Below, piece after piece: positions 30,160-41,971 of a stretch of 64,000 bases of DNA. Source of the stretch: Viridothelium virens. Its lineage: Eukaryota; Ascomycota; Dothideomycetes; Trypetheliales; Trypetheliaceae. The notes beneath the pieces are model-generated. The model did no database searches and was not told the origin of the DNA. It saw only the letters and a list, made by a program, of their open reading frames with translations. A program made the position numbers and the translations under genes. The stretch is taken from assembly GCA_010094025.1 (NCBI GenBank), contig ML991779.1:310001-374000 (forward strand), in the 5' to 3' direction. Positions within the stretch are counted from its first letter, which is position 1; every line of letters begins with the position of its first letter.

Positions 30160-31905
30160 ATGTCTGATTTAAAAGCAACCGTTGAAGAAACCAAGAAGGG
30201 GTTCCACGTTGTGGGCTATGAAAAGATCGAATACGACTTTACCTTTCTTGACGGTATCTTTGACATCCACAATCCCAATCTTGCAGACTGCTATGAAAGA
30301 TGGGGGCGTTGTCTTGCCGTCATGGACCGTAATATCTTTGATACATACGGAGACCAGATGCAGGCATACTTTGATCACTTCAATCTGGAGTTGAAAATCC
30401 ACAAGACAATGATCGGTGAGAAAGCCAAGTCGATCGAGACCCTGCTTTCCATTGTGGACTCGATGAATTCGTTTGGAATATTCCGAAAGGTGAGTCGATC
30501 GCTCATACTGGAGGTGACGTTAACATCAGTAGGAACCAGTTCTTGTCGTAGGGGGCGGACTCGTGACGGACGTTGCTGGGTAATACTTTTAACCACCGCC
30601 AACGATAACTTCAAGGCATCCTGGCCCAATTATCGCGAAGAGGAGAGCTCCTGCACCAGTGAGATTGGAACTAACCGGATCCCTTTAGATTTGCTTGCGC
30701 AGCATACCGGAGGAATACCAATTTCATCCGCATTCCGACGACCGTCATCGGGCTGATTGATGCCTCAGTCTCCATCAAAGTCGCCGTAAACTATGGGTTA
30801 GTAACACGAAGCCCTAGGCAGAGAGAAGAAACTGATGGCAAGGCACTAGTAACTATAAGAACCGCCTCGGAGCGTATCACGCACCTCAACATACCTTTCT
30901 CGATTTTGGATTTCTGCGTACTTTGCCAAAAGCACAGATTCGAAATGGATTTGCAGAGCTCATCAAGATCTCTACCTGCGCTCACCTCAGAACCTTTGAG
31001 CTTCTCGAGAAATACTGTGACCAACTCATCGACACCGGATTCGGACGAACGGATGGCTCGTCGAAAGAGGTTCGAGAGGCCGCAGATGAGATCAATCGGG
31101 CCGGCATTCATGAAATGTTGAAGCTGGAAACCCCAAATTTGCACGAGATTGGGTTGGATCGAGTCATTGCTTATGGGCATACGTAAGTTTCTGGGGTTTG
31201 GGCGCAAGGAGAAAATCTCTGACACTTATATCACATAGATGGTCTCCCATGCATGAGCTCGTTCCGGAAGTGCCCTTCCGCCACGGCCACGCGATCTCCA
31301 TCGACATGGCCTACTCGGCAACGCTCGCTAATATGCGGGGCATCCTTAGTGACGCGGAGCATAAAAGAATCTTGAGCTTATTCTCGCGTGCCGGTCTGTC
31401 CATGGACAACGATCAATTCGATGAAGATTTGCTCGATAAGGCCACGAAGGCTATCCTCAGGACTCGAGATGGTAAACTCAGGGCCGCTGTTCCAAGTCCC
31501 CTTGGTAGGTGTGTCTTCCTGAATGATGTATCCCTGCAGGAAATGCATGCGGCATTGCGGAAGCACAAGGAATTGATGCAGGGCTATCCCCGTCACGGAG
31601 CGGGGATAGCAGCCTTCGTGGATGCCTCGGACACGGGGTACACCATGAACAAGAAGCCAAGCGAAGCAACCAACCACGCCAATGGCCATAACGGTGTAAA
31701 CGGTGCCAGCAAGGCAATCATCAAAGATGATGTTGCCGAAGGTGTTTTCAATGGTGGTCCCGTCCACGATGGACAAGGCACGTCAAATCCGTCAGTTGCG
31801 ACTGAGCACGCGTCAGGTCCTGAAGGTGTAGATGGATCTACCAAGGCGGAAACGAAAAATGGTGCGACCTCGGAGGTCAACGGCCATGTGAGCAATGGTT
31901 TCTGA
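30160..31905 (+). CDS. mysA: Sugar-phosphate cyclase, 2-demethyl-4-deoxygadusol synthase type (MysA-like)
   Basis: Five exons: 30160-30489, 30533-30579, 30689-30796, 30850-31182 and 31239-31905, giving 494 aa. All junctions restore family motifs: [20 protein letters not shown] (NAD site, Gly117-119), [34 protein letters not shown], then the likely metal ligands Glu197 (GFAELIKIS), His271 (AYGHTWSP) and His287 ([11 protein letters not shown]). The fold is dehydroquinate-synthase-like. The pre-core [20 protein letters not shown] and the neighbours (O-MT, ATP-grasp) point to the C7-cyclitol branch, DDGS, which cyclises sedoheptulose 7-phosphate. DDGS versus related cyclases (EEVS) cannot be settled by eye. 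The C-terminal ~95 residues are an Asn/Gly/Ala-rich extension beyond the catalytic fold. Confidence 0.87.
31657..31872 (+). repeat. Internal duplication in the mysA C-terminal extension
   Basis: Two diverged copies, about 31657-31740 and 31789-31872, offset 132 nt. They encode [20 protein letters not shown] and [20 protein letters not shown]. The shared pattern is P-S-x-A-T-x-H-A-x-G-x-x-G-V-x-G-x-x-K-A. Confidence 0.65.
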
Positions 31906-33557
31906 GGAGAGTTCAACACCCTCTTGCCACATTTTGGCTACATTTACGGTTCGGATCCCTCATGCCTGAGACGATCAGACAACGGTTTCTTAGACGCTGT
32001 CTACTAGGGTTGATGCTGCCTGCCGGGGTGGCGAGGTCTGTAAAGGACGACATCATTACATAGAGAGAGATACGCGAAACGATTCGCTTTTGCCGTTAAT
32101 GCAACGCATGAGAAGTTTGAATGACATGGCAGAATGAAAACCAATATCTTTTGCGTGAGCCTAGGTGACATCAAGCCAAGAGTTACAGTTTATGCTATTG
32201 AGTCTGTGCGTGATATCCGGATTCGGTATTGCACGAAAAGGAGAGTATAGCCGTCGAACGGTTGGCAAGCAGCCCACCCACGAGTCGCGAAGAACGTTAT
32301 CATGTTGTGGCTAGGGGTGCTGATTGGCGTTTGCTGGTGAACTGTCACTGCGCACGCCAATCGCCACCATTCGTCTCGCTGGCAAGTAAAGCCCAATGGT
32401 GCCACGTAAACCAGGTTTTGAAGACGACCACTACAGCAGTGGGAGCAAGGATGGCCTTTCGTTGTTCAACTTTTCTCGTGGGGAAACTTTCAGTAGCGCA
32501 GATTTTTCGATCTGAGTTGCTCCCGAGGCGAAGGGTTCCACCGTAACTCGAACGAATCTGCGCCCCTCTCACGAAGTTCACACGCCAGCACCACTTTTTA
32601 GGGGCGATTGTCTGAAGATCGTTCGGGCCGGGGAAATTCTTAGGGGCTCTTCAGGGAGCCCCCTGGACATGCAGTAATTAGGGCTTGACTTAGCGCGTCG
32701 ACGCTTTTAGAGGCTGGAATTTGAACGAAAGTAGAGAGAATGCCTACTCCTTTTTTTCTTTGGTGCGAGAGTAGTGATCCATGTGCGACCATCGACGGCT
32801 CGAGTCGTCGCTTCTCGACCGTGCCTGTGCTCAGCTGCTCGTGTGCACAGTTCGCCGTCGATCCAGTCCCACGAATCGGCTTGGAGGATCGCAACCGTTT
32901 CAGGACCTCATGCCCTCTCTGGATCTGTGCAGAGCGAGTGCAGCGCAGGACGGGACGGAGGGCTGCCGGAAGGTCTGCCGGTCCCAGAGGGCTGGGTGGC
33001 TGCAAAGGGAATCCCTGAGCTCGCTGCCCTTTTCTAGACCTGTCACCTGCAAGCATCGTCACAATCCACAATCGCGAGCTCCCGCCTACCTCGTTCATCC
33101 CTCTTGCTCCCACGCCCTCTGTTGCACGACAACGATCCGGTCTCTTCTGGTTTTCTAATCCTCATCGCCTCGAGCAAAGCTAAACTGATCCACTTGCTGT
33201 TTCCCCGCATCTTTCGACACCATCTTCACATTGTTTGCATTGAGGTTCTCTGGAGAAATCCCTGTCCTGAAACCGATCCTGCAGCCTGTCACCGTCCCAT
33301 TCACTTGGGCATCTCTTTCGCGTTTTGACCTGGAATGCGACAGCCAAATAGGGCAACTTTTATTCAAATCACTCTGACCGCAATTACAAAAAGACTACTC
33401 GCGTGAATATTGAGGATAGTCGACACATTGCTATGGCTTTTTGACCGTCCATGGGCCCAATTTCAGATTTACTATATCAGAGCCGAGTGGCTTGAGCTGT
33501 CCGTCCTGCAGAAGCTGTGCAGCCGACGAGGATTTCAGAAAACGGTCAAAAGGAAAA
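31906..33557. other. Long region upstream of the kinesin gene
   Basis: About 1.65 kb. It contains the mysA 3' end and the kinesin promoter and long 5' leader. Several short frames on both strands have mixed, non-protein-like composition. CT-rich stretches occur around 33060-33330. No RNA gene or repeat recognised. Confidence 0.45.
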
Positions 33558-36500
33558 ATGGCCATGGCGACACGGCCGCCGCGACCATCTCTCAACCCGC
33601 CGAGCGCGCCTCTTCCCTCTCTTCCCGTCCCTAAGACTCGTAAAAAATCGAATAGCTCCATAGCCTCTATACCAACCTCGGAAACCAACAGATTATCTTC
33701 GGCATCACCACAATCGGGGATACCGACAAGCAAAGGTACCTCGCCATCGACAAGCGGCATACCAGCTCCAGGACTTACTCCAAAATCGACTCCGCACGCG
33801 TATTCTACATCCAGCATACCCACACTCGGGAATAACAAGAATGAACAAGCAACCCCTGTCATTGGTACGACATCTGTACCGGGGAAAACCGTCCGCAAAA
33901 CTATCAGCATCGGCTCTTTCCCGCAACCACCTAAAGGGGTCTCGCGCCTATCGTCTCTACCGACAAGTCCCCTTGCAATGAATGCCAAATTTCCCGATCA
34001 AACGCCTGCTATCCCAGAACACTCATCTACCGAAAACAAGCGACTTCAAACTCCCAAAGCAAAGAAGACGCGAGTATCTGGTGGTATCACACCGCATGCA
34101 CCGCCTCTGCGGATACCTGGTTCAGCACCAAGCCTGTTGAATGGGACAGGAGATAGCAAATCTATATCGAGTGCTCAAGGAGCGCAAGGTTCAGAAGGCT
34201 TGCTGAGTCTGCCTTCTCCACCAGACAGTACAAGTTCTTCCATGGACGGCTCTTATTCCACAAACGCAACTCAATTTGAGGATATTGATGAGGATGTGAC
34301 CATATCTTCTGACGCACAATACGCCGAAGGACAGAAGTTGGACAGAAACTCTGGACAAAAAGATGGAAAGGGTAATGTATTGGTCAGTGTTCGAGTAAGA
34401 CCTGATGTGGGCCCAAGTGATGCGCGAATACAAGGAGAATGGATGGTGGATGGACGAAGATCTCTAGTTTCTTACAAAGGGAAGGAAGGAGGCGAATACT
34501 ATTACGGTGATTCATCGACGTACTAATACATCTATGGTTCAGGCTAATCGGAACTTCAGATAATGTCTTTACGACCCACGATCACAATGCGAAAGTGTAC
34601 GATTCTGCTGCCAAGCGTCTTGTTCGACGAGTAATGGAAGGTTATCACGGGACGGTCTTTGCCTACGGGATGACTGGTACGGGAAAAACATTTTCAATGC
34701 AAGGCACGACCACATCTCCTGGTGTCATACCGTTAGCCATCACAGATATCTTCTCCTACATCCGCGAAACACCTCATCGGGAGTTCCTTCTACGAGTCAG
34801 CTATCTCGAAATTTACAATGAGAAGATACACGACCTCCTGGCAATGCCCACAGGAGGTAGTCTCGGAGGTCCCGGAACACCACAGCAGGAGGAAATCAAG
34901 CTACGGGAAGATAAGAAACGCGGAGTTTACGCAACACCGTTGAAGGAAGAAATTGTTCAGAGTCCAACGCAACTGCTACGGGTCATTGCGCGAGGAGACC
35001 ATGCCCGACGAACAAGCAGCACTCAATGGAATGCACGCAGTTCGCGAAGTCATGCCGTTGTCCAAATCGTTGTCGAAAGTCGCGAGCGCAATGTCGGAGG
35101 AGGTGCGCTCGATAACCGGCGTAAAGCAATCGTGCCCGGTGGTGTTCTCGTCTCTACGCTGAGTCTGATTGATCTTGCCGGTTCCGAACGAGCAGCGGAA
35201 AGCAAGGAGAGACGTACTGAAGGTGCCCACATTAATAAGAGTTTGCTCACGCTCGGTACGGTTATCGCTAAGCTCTCAGGTGATAAGGACAAACAAGGCA
35301 ACCCAACAGACAAGGATGGGAAACATTTACCGTACCGGGATAGTAAACTGACTCGATTGTTGCAGCCAGCCTTATCTGGAAATTCGCTTGTTAGTATTCT
35401 TTGCACGATACAGATTGGAGGATCAACATCGATTGCGTTAGCAAACAGTCATACCGTGGAGACATTGAACACTCTAAAGTTTGCTTCACGCGCCAAGAAC
35501 AACATCGTGAGTCATGCCAAGAAAGCAGAAGAAGCGCATGGTGGCGGAGGAGATGCTGGGAGCCGGGCCTTACTCGACAGATATCGCGTGGAAATCTCAG
35601 ATCTCCGCCGCCAACTTGAGGAGCAACATAAGGCGAAAGAACAGTCTAAGGATGAAGAAGAAGAGAAGCAGCGCGAAGCTGAAGAGCAAGCTCGGCACGA
35701 AGAACAAATGCTTGAGATGCAGCTTGCCCGAACGGCCTTGAAAGAACGCATTGAGCATCTCAATCGGCTAATTCTTAGCTCAAAATCCATTGGAGTCAAT
35801 TCTATGAATAACTATGCTAATGCAGGCCGCTCATTTTCTTCGCTAAGCATGATCAAACGGTCCTCCGTACGTAGCAATGGAACGACACGAACATCCGGAT
35901 CAGCTCAGCAACCACTATCCTCACGCTCTTCATCCTCCCATACCACCGTCGATGCTGCACTTTCTCATCCTGGCGCCCCGAACCGCGCCCATTCAACCGG
36001 CTCGCTCGGCTTCGCCTCAGATCGCAGTCGCGCCTCTCTTGGCCGCTCCACCGCCTCCCTCCCCGTCGGCAGCAGCGGGACCGCCGTCTCCATTTCCCAT
36101 TCTCACTCCCACTCCCATTCGCAGGGCCCCGACCCTCACGACGAAGAAACCTCCAGCATCGGCTCCAACGGCGAAGGCATCGCCTCCTCCGCCGCCCACA
36201 TCCGCGCCCTCCAGGCCGACCTCGCCGACAAAAACCGCTACATCTCCACCCTCGAAAAGCGCCTCCTCCAAGCCCGCCGCTCCTCGCATTCCCGCCTCTC
36301 CGCCGGCTTCTCCCCTCATGCACGCCGCGTCAGCGAGGAAAGCGGGGGTGCTGCTAGCGAAGCTCTCGGAATCGACAGCCTCCTCCGCGAAAAAGATGCC
36401 GAGATCGCCGAGCTCCGCTCCCGCCTCGACGACAAGGAGCGCATGCTCGCCGCCCTCCGCAGCGCTGCCCGCAAGCGCGATGTCGCCGACCTTGCTAGCG

Positions 36501-36976
36501 CCGAGACTGCTTCACCGTCAGCTGCGTCGGGAGGCGAGTCCCGCCGGGCCTCGACGCTTTGGGGTGGCGCCGCCGCCGCGGGAGAGCTCCGACGTAATGC
36601 GAGCACGACGAGCAACACGAATCCGCTAACGCTGGCGCGCGCCTCGTCGGCCAGTGCGGGGAGTTTTTCTGCGGCCGCGGCACAAGGACAGGGGCAAGGG
36701 GGGCGGGCGAGTGCGTTGGGGCATGCGTCGATTGGACCGCCGCCGGCGACGGCGCCGCTGAGTCCTGTTGGGTTGCAAGGGGAGGGGAATGGGGCGACGG
36801 CAGCGGCGGCGGCAGCAGCGGGGCAGAAGAAGGGAGGGAAGAGTGTGGATGAGATGACGAGGATACTGGATCGGATGATTAGGGATCGGGTGGGGATCGC
36901 GGGGAGGGGCAGGGATAGTGTGATTCCTGAGGAGCATGGAAACTTCTTGGAGGGGGAGAAGTTGGTCATGTCATGA
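33558..36976 (+). CDS. kipA: Kinesin, Kip2/KipA type (kinesin-7-like)
   Basis: Exons 33558-34506 and 34560-36976 with a 53-nt intron (GTGATT, branch TACTAATAC, TTCAG), giving 1121 aa. The start is the first ATG of the frame. A ~270-residue Ser/Pro-rich, probably phosphorylated N-terminal extension comes first. The motor domain begins at VLVSVRVRPDVG; P-loop GMTGTGKT near residue 353, switch I NARSSRSHA, switch II SLIDLAGSERAAES, then LTRLLQPALSGNS. A coiled coil follows (DLRRQLEEQHKAKEQSKDEE). Further segments are Ser-rich with a His/Ser repeat (SHSHSHSHSQ), another coiled coil, and an Ala/Gly-rich tail. Kip2/KipA motors move to microtubule plus ends and carry polarity and dynein-loading factors. 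The splice restores YYYDNVFTTHDH. Confidence 0.9.
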
Positions 36977-38166
36977 AGGGAGGAATGAACGGATAGATGG
37001 GTTGGGGAGAGCTAAGAGAGAAGAGCGAGTCTTTGAGGGCTTGTCTTGAGTGTGAGTATGTTTACGGCCAATGACCCAGGGACATTAATTCTTTCGAAAC
37101 GGCATGCTTCTGCTGGTGCTCATGGTTCTGAGCTTCCGCCAGGAAATATTTCTACTTTGATACCCAGTTCTCGATCCTATTGTTCTCTCTTGCATTTTTC
37201 TAGGGCGAACTATCTCCTTTTGATAATTTTTTTCATCATATTGCATAGCGGAGCAGAGGGGGTTGAACTCTTTTAGCGAATATCAGTTCGCAGGCGGAGA
37301 AGGGTGTGCACATGCAGGCTCGGTATTTTGGCATGGCATTAGGTAGCGCGGCCTTTCTGCATCTCAACAGACGGGATTGATCTCACAATTGAATTCATCC
37401 AATAATAACGACGACTTCTGTATCACGTCTTGAAACTCCGCGATGGCAACGTGAACGTCCTAAAATGCTGCCGAATCTTGTGCTTCGATGCTGTTGCCTT
37501 CTGTTCGCTCGCAACGACAAGTCGCTGAAAAAGCTTGCGTAGCCTGGCTCTCGTAGCCCTTGGAAAAATACTTGAGACGATACATCACTACGTGATTATG
37601 GGGCATCCGCAAGACCGAGTGTTCTTTGGATAGATGCTGCTTGCAAATATCTCTATCGATGCTCAATAATATGCCGCGGAAAACCACTAGCCAAGAATGT
37701 GTTTTGTAAGGACTCTCGTTTTCCACACTCGGTGATGTCAGGGGATAAGTAGTCGGCCATGTATTAGCTGTTGGAAGGATACGACGTCTTGAAAGTGGCT
37801 AACTCCTAGAAACTCGAATTGCCCACTTATCAGATAACTACGGGACATAAGCCCAACCTCAATCAATCACTTCGGCCTGCGTTGGAAATGTCAAGTTCTC
37901 CGATTTCATAGTTCAGGTGTCTACGAGTTATATCACATGAAACTCCAATTGCCATACCAGCAACGGAGCCAAACACGCAAGGGAACTAAGAGAATGTGTT
38001 TCCTCGGCAGTCTGCTACCCACTTTCTTCATTCCGTTAGCCCTTGTCTTCCTATACAAATCTGGTCAGTCTGCAAGCGCATTAATATCGAGCCTTTGTTA
38101 TCACTCTGAAGAAAGCGCAGTTACCTGACGAGGAGCCGGTCATCAGCTTTCACGTCCCCTTCGATA
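36977..38166. other. Gene-poor stretch downstream of the kinesin
   Basis: About 1.2 kb with only short, unconvincing frames. T-rich near 37200-37235, as in a 3' UTR. A 63-codon frame at 37937-38128 has one hydrophobic segment but no support. Confidence 0.5.
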
Positions 38167-38516
38167 TTAGTTACCATGTTGAGCAGCAGCAGCTAAAGCC
38201 ATGTTACCTGCGAAGACTTGTTAGCAAAAAGATCTCCGACATTCGTTCAGCGGGTTGGCAGATCACCTAGCTCGTGCTCGGCTGTCGTGGCTGTAAGGCG
38301 CTCTTTCTCGAGACGATAGCTCTTGCGCTTGATGTAAACATTATAGCTGCTGTAAATGCAGCCAAAGAAGGCGCCTGCAGCGGCAAAGGTGTAGTACACA
38401 ACCTAGACATCGTCAAAATTGGCTAGTTGCGGAATCTCGGCTGTGGGTACTGTGATGTTTGGATGGTTATTGTGGTTGAGTAAAGCAATTGAAGTGATGT
38501 TTGTGGAATTTAGCAT
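38167..38516 (-). CDS. Small single-pass membrane protein, spliced model (80 aa)
   Basis: Hand-assembled. Exons are 38516-38451, 38402-38267 and 38207-38167. Intron 1 is 48 nt with a weak donor (GTACCC) and TCTAG acceptor. Intron 2 is 59 nt (GTGATC, branch TGCTAAC, CGCAG). The N-terminus (MLNSTNITSIALLNHNNHPN) has N-glycosylation sequons. It is followed by a hydrophobic segment (VVYYTFAAAGAFFGCIYSSY) and a basic cytosolic-type stretch (NVYIKRKSYRLEKERLTATT). Without intron 1 the frame continues unbroken through exon 2 except for one TAG, which is exactly the last three bases of the proposed intron. Family unknown. The exon 2 protein is the convincing part. The start and first intron are less sure, and a decaying gene is an alternative. 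Confidence 0.45.
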
Positions 38517-39986
38517 CTTTGATAGTTGTTCCGTTGAGTCTTGACCCTACTTCTATGATAGCGAGAAATTGGATGAAAGAGAGGTGGGGGGAGAAGGGAA
38601 TTTCAGTCCCAAAGGAATCATGGCCACAGGCTCTATCAGTTGCATTGTTCAGAGATGCGAGTTCAGAGTTGAGAGTTCAAACTTGGATGAGCTTCAATGT
38701 TCAATGTCGGAGAAGCGGGTACTACGATAAGCGGTGCGATAGGATGCAATGCTCGTCCTACCCTAGGTACCTATAGGTAGCTAATATTTCGACTTCGTCA
38801 TATCCCTCGAGGGCCTCTCAGCGGATTCTCCGATACCTAAGACCCTTGGAGAAGAGCTAGATAGGACGCCGAAGAAAAACAACCCATGCGTCCCTTTCTT
38901 ATTCTGTCTTCTAGGTAGCTTGGACGAATGTCGGATGGCTGCAGCAAGATCTTGAGCCACCTGTCGGTATATCCGAGCGTGTTGCTTTTTGCAACTCTTA
39001 GCGCAGTGGCTAGTGGTACTGTCCGATTCGGCGGCCATGATGATGTAAGCAAGGCTACCCCCGAACCTTTGAGTTCTTTCTCTTTCTCCAACAAGTGTGC
39101 GTGGGCCCATCAGAGAGTGCAAAAGTGGATGTTGGTGCGCTTAGAGAAAGAGGATATCGGTACCCTACCCCTTATTTTGGGATCCCTCAACGAGGTCTAC
39201 CTGAGTTCAGGACTGTACAAAAGACAATACGATATTTGTTAAGCACCGGTAGGAGATCTCTCTAGTATCCTAATTACTTCAACTCTATGCAATATTGGAA
39301 GCCCCAAGCAAGATTTTGAGCCTCGTTTGCCCCGCTAACATCCCTCATTGTAACCATTGGTGGGCCGAGCAGCGGGTGTCTCCATTGCAGGTCGCTGCCT
39401 CCCTTCAGCGACTATTCTCACCGTATAAAGTCGTGGAAATCAGTAAGGCACCCAACGTCCTCCCTAACCTTTAACCTGTTGAGAAACACCCCGCTGAGGG
39501 GGTGGCTGTGGCATCTAACCAATCAACACTCTGCAGCGCCCCTGAAGCTGATGCAGGTATAGCCTCTTGCAGCTTGCTGCCCTGAAAAGCCACGGAGTGA
39601 TGTCAACAGGCGGATGCAGCTTACTTCTCAAGTTCGATGTTCAGCCTTCAATCTTCGGGTTCTACTTGCCCTGCCTTTTCGGCGTCCGGCAGTCGTAAGG
39701 TTGATTTCTCCCTTTTGCTTTTTGGTAACATCGGAATGACTGAACAAGCGCTGCTTCAACACCCCATTATCTCTGGTTCTTATTACTGAGTTGAGTTTGA
39801 TCTATGCTGCCTGCTTGGCTCGTTCACTCTTCATTCTACGCCATCTCCATATCACCAGCCGGGTGCCAGACGCTGTGGAATCAAGCCCTCCAACAACAGC
39901 AGGCACTCCCAAGATCAAGGATCTCCTCAATCCTCTCGGTTTCCTGATAGGCCGCGGTGCAGCATTTACAAGCTGTCCTATGCTAC
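38517..39986. other. Gene-poor stretch upstream of the zinc-finger gene
   Basis: About 1.5 kb. It includes a palindromic CTAGGTACCTATAGGTAG-like stretch near 38763-38780 of a kind common in fungal intergenic DNA. Frames present are short and look random. Confidence 0.45.
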
Positions 39987-41971
39987 ATGGCTCTTCCGGC
40001 AACCTCAATCGATGTGTTTGCCACTGATGAGGATTATCAACGCTTACAAACGATACTTGGAATCAACAAAGATATGGTCAAAAGCACTTTGAAAATGTAT
40101 CAGAGGCTTTCTCATTTCGGTGTGTTCGATGGCTACTCCGAGAGTGAGTTGAATACTGTATTCGACGTGTTGCGAGACCCTGCCGCCCGCCAGCTTTTCA
40201 GCAGGACCCGTCAGGCAGCAAACGACGGAACAGACCAGGGTAAGTAGTCTCGGCATGGTAGCGTGATCAATTGCATGTTCTCATTCTGAATTCAGCAGTG
40301 GCAACGGCGTACAGAGATTCCGGCTTCTACTCGAACACATCAAATCGTACTTCGTACGCAACGCCCTCTGACCCCTCTCGACCTGGCCTTTCCACAGCGA
40401 AAAAGCTTGCGGGAAGCGATTCAAATCAAGACGTTGGACACAATCTCTATGAGTCTGAAAGTCTGGGAGCAGCTTCATACTCGAGTGATGGGCATGACCT
40501 CAGATCATACTTCAACCGCAGGAGCACTGAGACCCATTCAATTCCCCAAGCAAATGCTACTGCTATTGGTCCCTCTCATCGTGAGATCGACTTTTATCCT
40601 AGAAACTTATCACCTAGGCGAGCCGCGTTTTCACCCAACTTGATGCGCTTGAGTTCGGCTTCAGCTCAGACAGCCAAGAGGGGAAATGTCAATGACCGTA
40701 TCAGCGCAACGGCTTCTGCAGCCTCGCAAGCTGCTCCCGATTCCGCTATGACTCGTTCAACGGTCGATTCATTCTCCCAAGTTCAGTCAGGAGCTACCAC
40801 TCGCGACGAGCGACTAGCTCGTGTACCCAGAACTCTCTACGAATGCACACACTGTGGTGGAAGCAGTTGGCAAGCTGGTTATCGAAACAGACATCACGCA
40901 GAGAAGCACGACGCTCTTTATAAGTATGAGTGCCCGCAGTGCCCGTCAAACGCGAAGCATTACGATTCATACAAATCAATTAGAATGCATCTAAGCGGAA
41001 CGCACGGTGATCAATCTTCGCCTGAGTACAACTACCCCACGAGACGCCAATATCGTTCCCCGAACCTTGCAATGGCTTGCGGGATTTGCGGATCACTCTT
41101 CCGGAGGAGAGAATGGAACGTAACAGCCACGGCAGCGGACAGAACACGACGTGCTTCAAGGGGAACGGGGTTGCCACGTACTCCTAAGGCGATAGCGTTT
41201 CAGCAAGACCAGGAGGAAGACGAAAGGAATCAAGCTTTTATTAGTGAGGTTTGGTATAATCACATCGCGAATGAACACCACAACGATTTCTCGAGCTGGT
41301 CGAGGCGAGTAATAGCTGTTGCTTTCCTTACCCAGGAAGAGCTGAAGCCTTATTTTGAGTTCGCTACTCTTGAGGACCCTCAACACTGGAACAGCATTTT
41401 GGAACAGCGCGTCGAGGACGATCGACACTGGGCTACTATTCATGAACATCTTGAATTCTATGCCCTTTCGGGCAAGGAAGAAGATGCCAAGACGACGATT
41501 GAACTTTGTCTAGGTCTTGCTGCAATCAATTGGACGCCTTTTCAATCCGCAAACAGTCAGCGCACACTTGCAAGGAATAGCCTAACGCCTCATGAGAACG
41601 TGATCAATCTTGAAAGTGCCGTGGAAGTAAACAAAAATCTCAATCACTCTATGCTAGCTCAGCAAGAGCCAGCGTCTCTAAGGGTGCCGCACGAGGCGAT
41701 TTTCCACTCGCTTAATCCCACACGCCCACGCACGTATCCGCCGCTGACTCAACGCATTGTATCAGCCACTAGAAGCGACAAAGAAAAGATCGCCTCGTTT
41801 CCTTTGCCTCCGACATCCAGCCGCCACACGAGCTTACCCCTCGTGTCTGACGAGTTATCGAAGGAGCTACAATCGCATTCCTCGTCGTACAATTCTGATG
41901 AAGCGAATGAAATGAGCGTGGATGAAGAAATAGACATAGATGAAATTTTTTCCGCCGTACTGTATCCTTGA
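39987..41971 (+). CDS. C2H2-type zinc-finger protein, unknown target
   Basis: Exons 39987-40239 and 40296-41971 with a 56-nt intron (GTAAGT/TTCAG), giving 642 aa. The N-terminal helical region (MALPATSIDVFATDEDYQRL and LSHFGVFDGYSESELNTVFD) is followed by a Ser-rich linker of ~150 residues. Zinc-finger-like elements follow: YECTHCGGSSWQ with H..H (RNRHHAEKH), a second C2H2 (YECPQCPSNAKHYDSYKSIR with MHLSGTH), and a third, looser one (ACGICGSLFRRREW with WYNHIANEH). A helical segment and a Ser-rich, acidic C-terminus (SVDEEIDIDEIF) end it. This resembles fungal C2H2 proteins with degenerate fingers. A DNA-binding regulator is likely, but targets are unknown. The fingers are spaced irregularly. 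Confidence 0.72.

Noticed and set aside
32640-33113. 157-codon minus-strand frame upstream of the kinesin
   Set aside because: No motifs, mixed composition, no splice partners; overlaps equally long plus-strand frames.
35853-36969. Several 100-217-codon frames, both strands
   Set aside because: GC-rich Ser/Ala/Arg shadows of the kinesin tail.
37937-38128. 63-codon plus-strand frame with a hydrophobic segment
   Set aside because: Short, no homology signal, and no supporting splice or neighbouring evidence.
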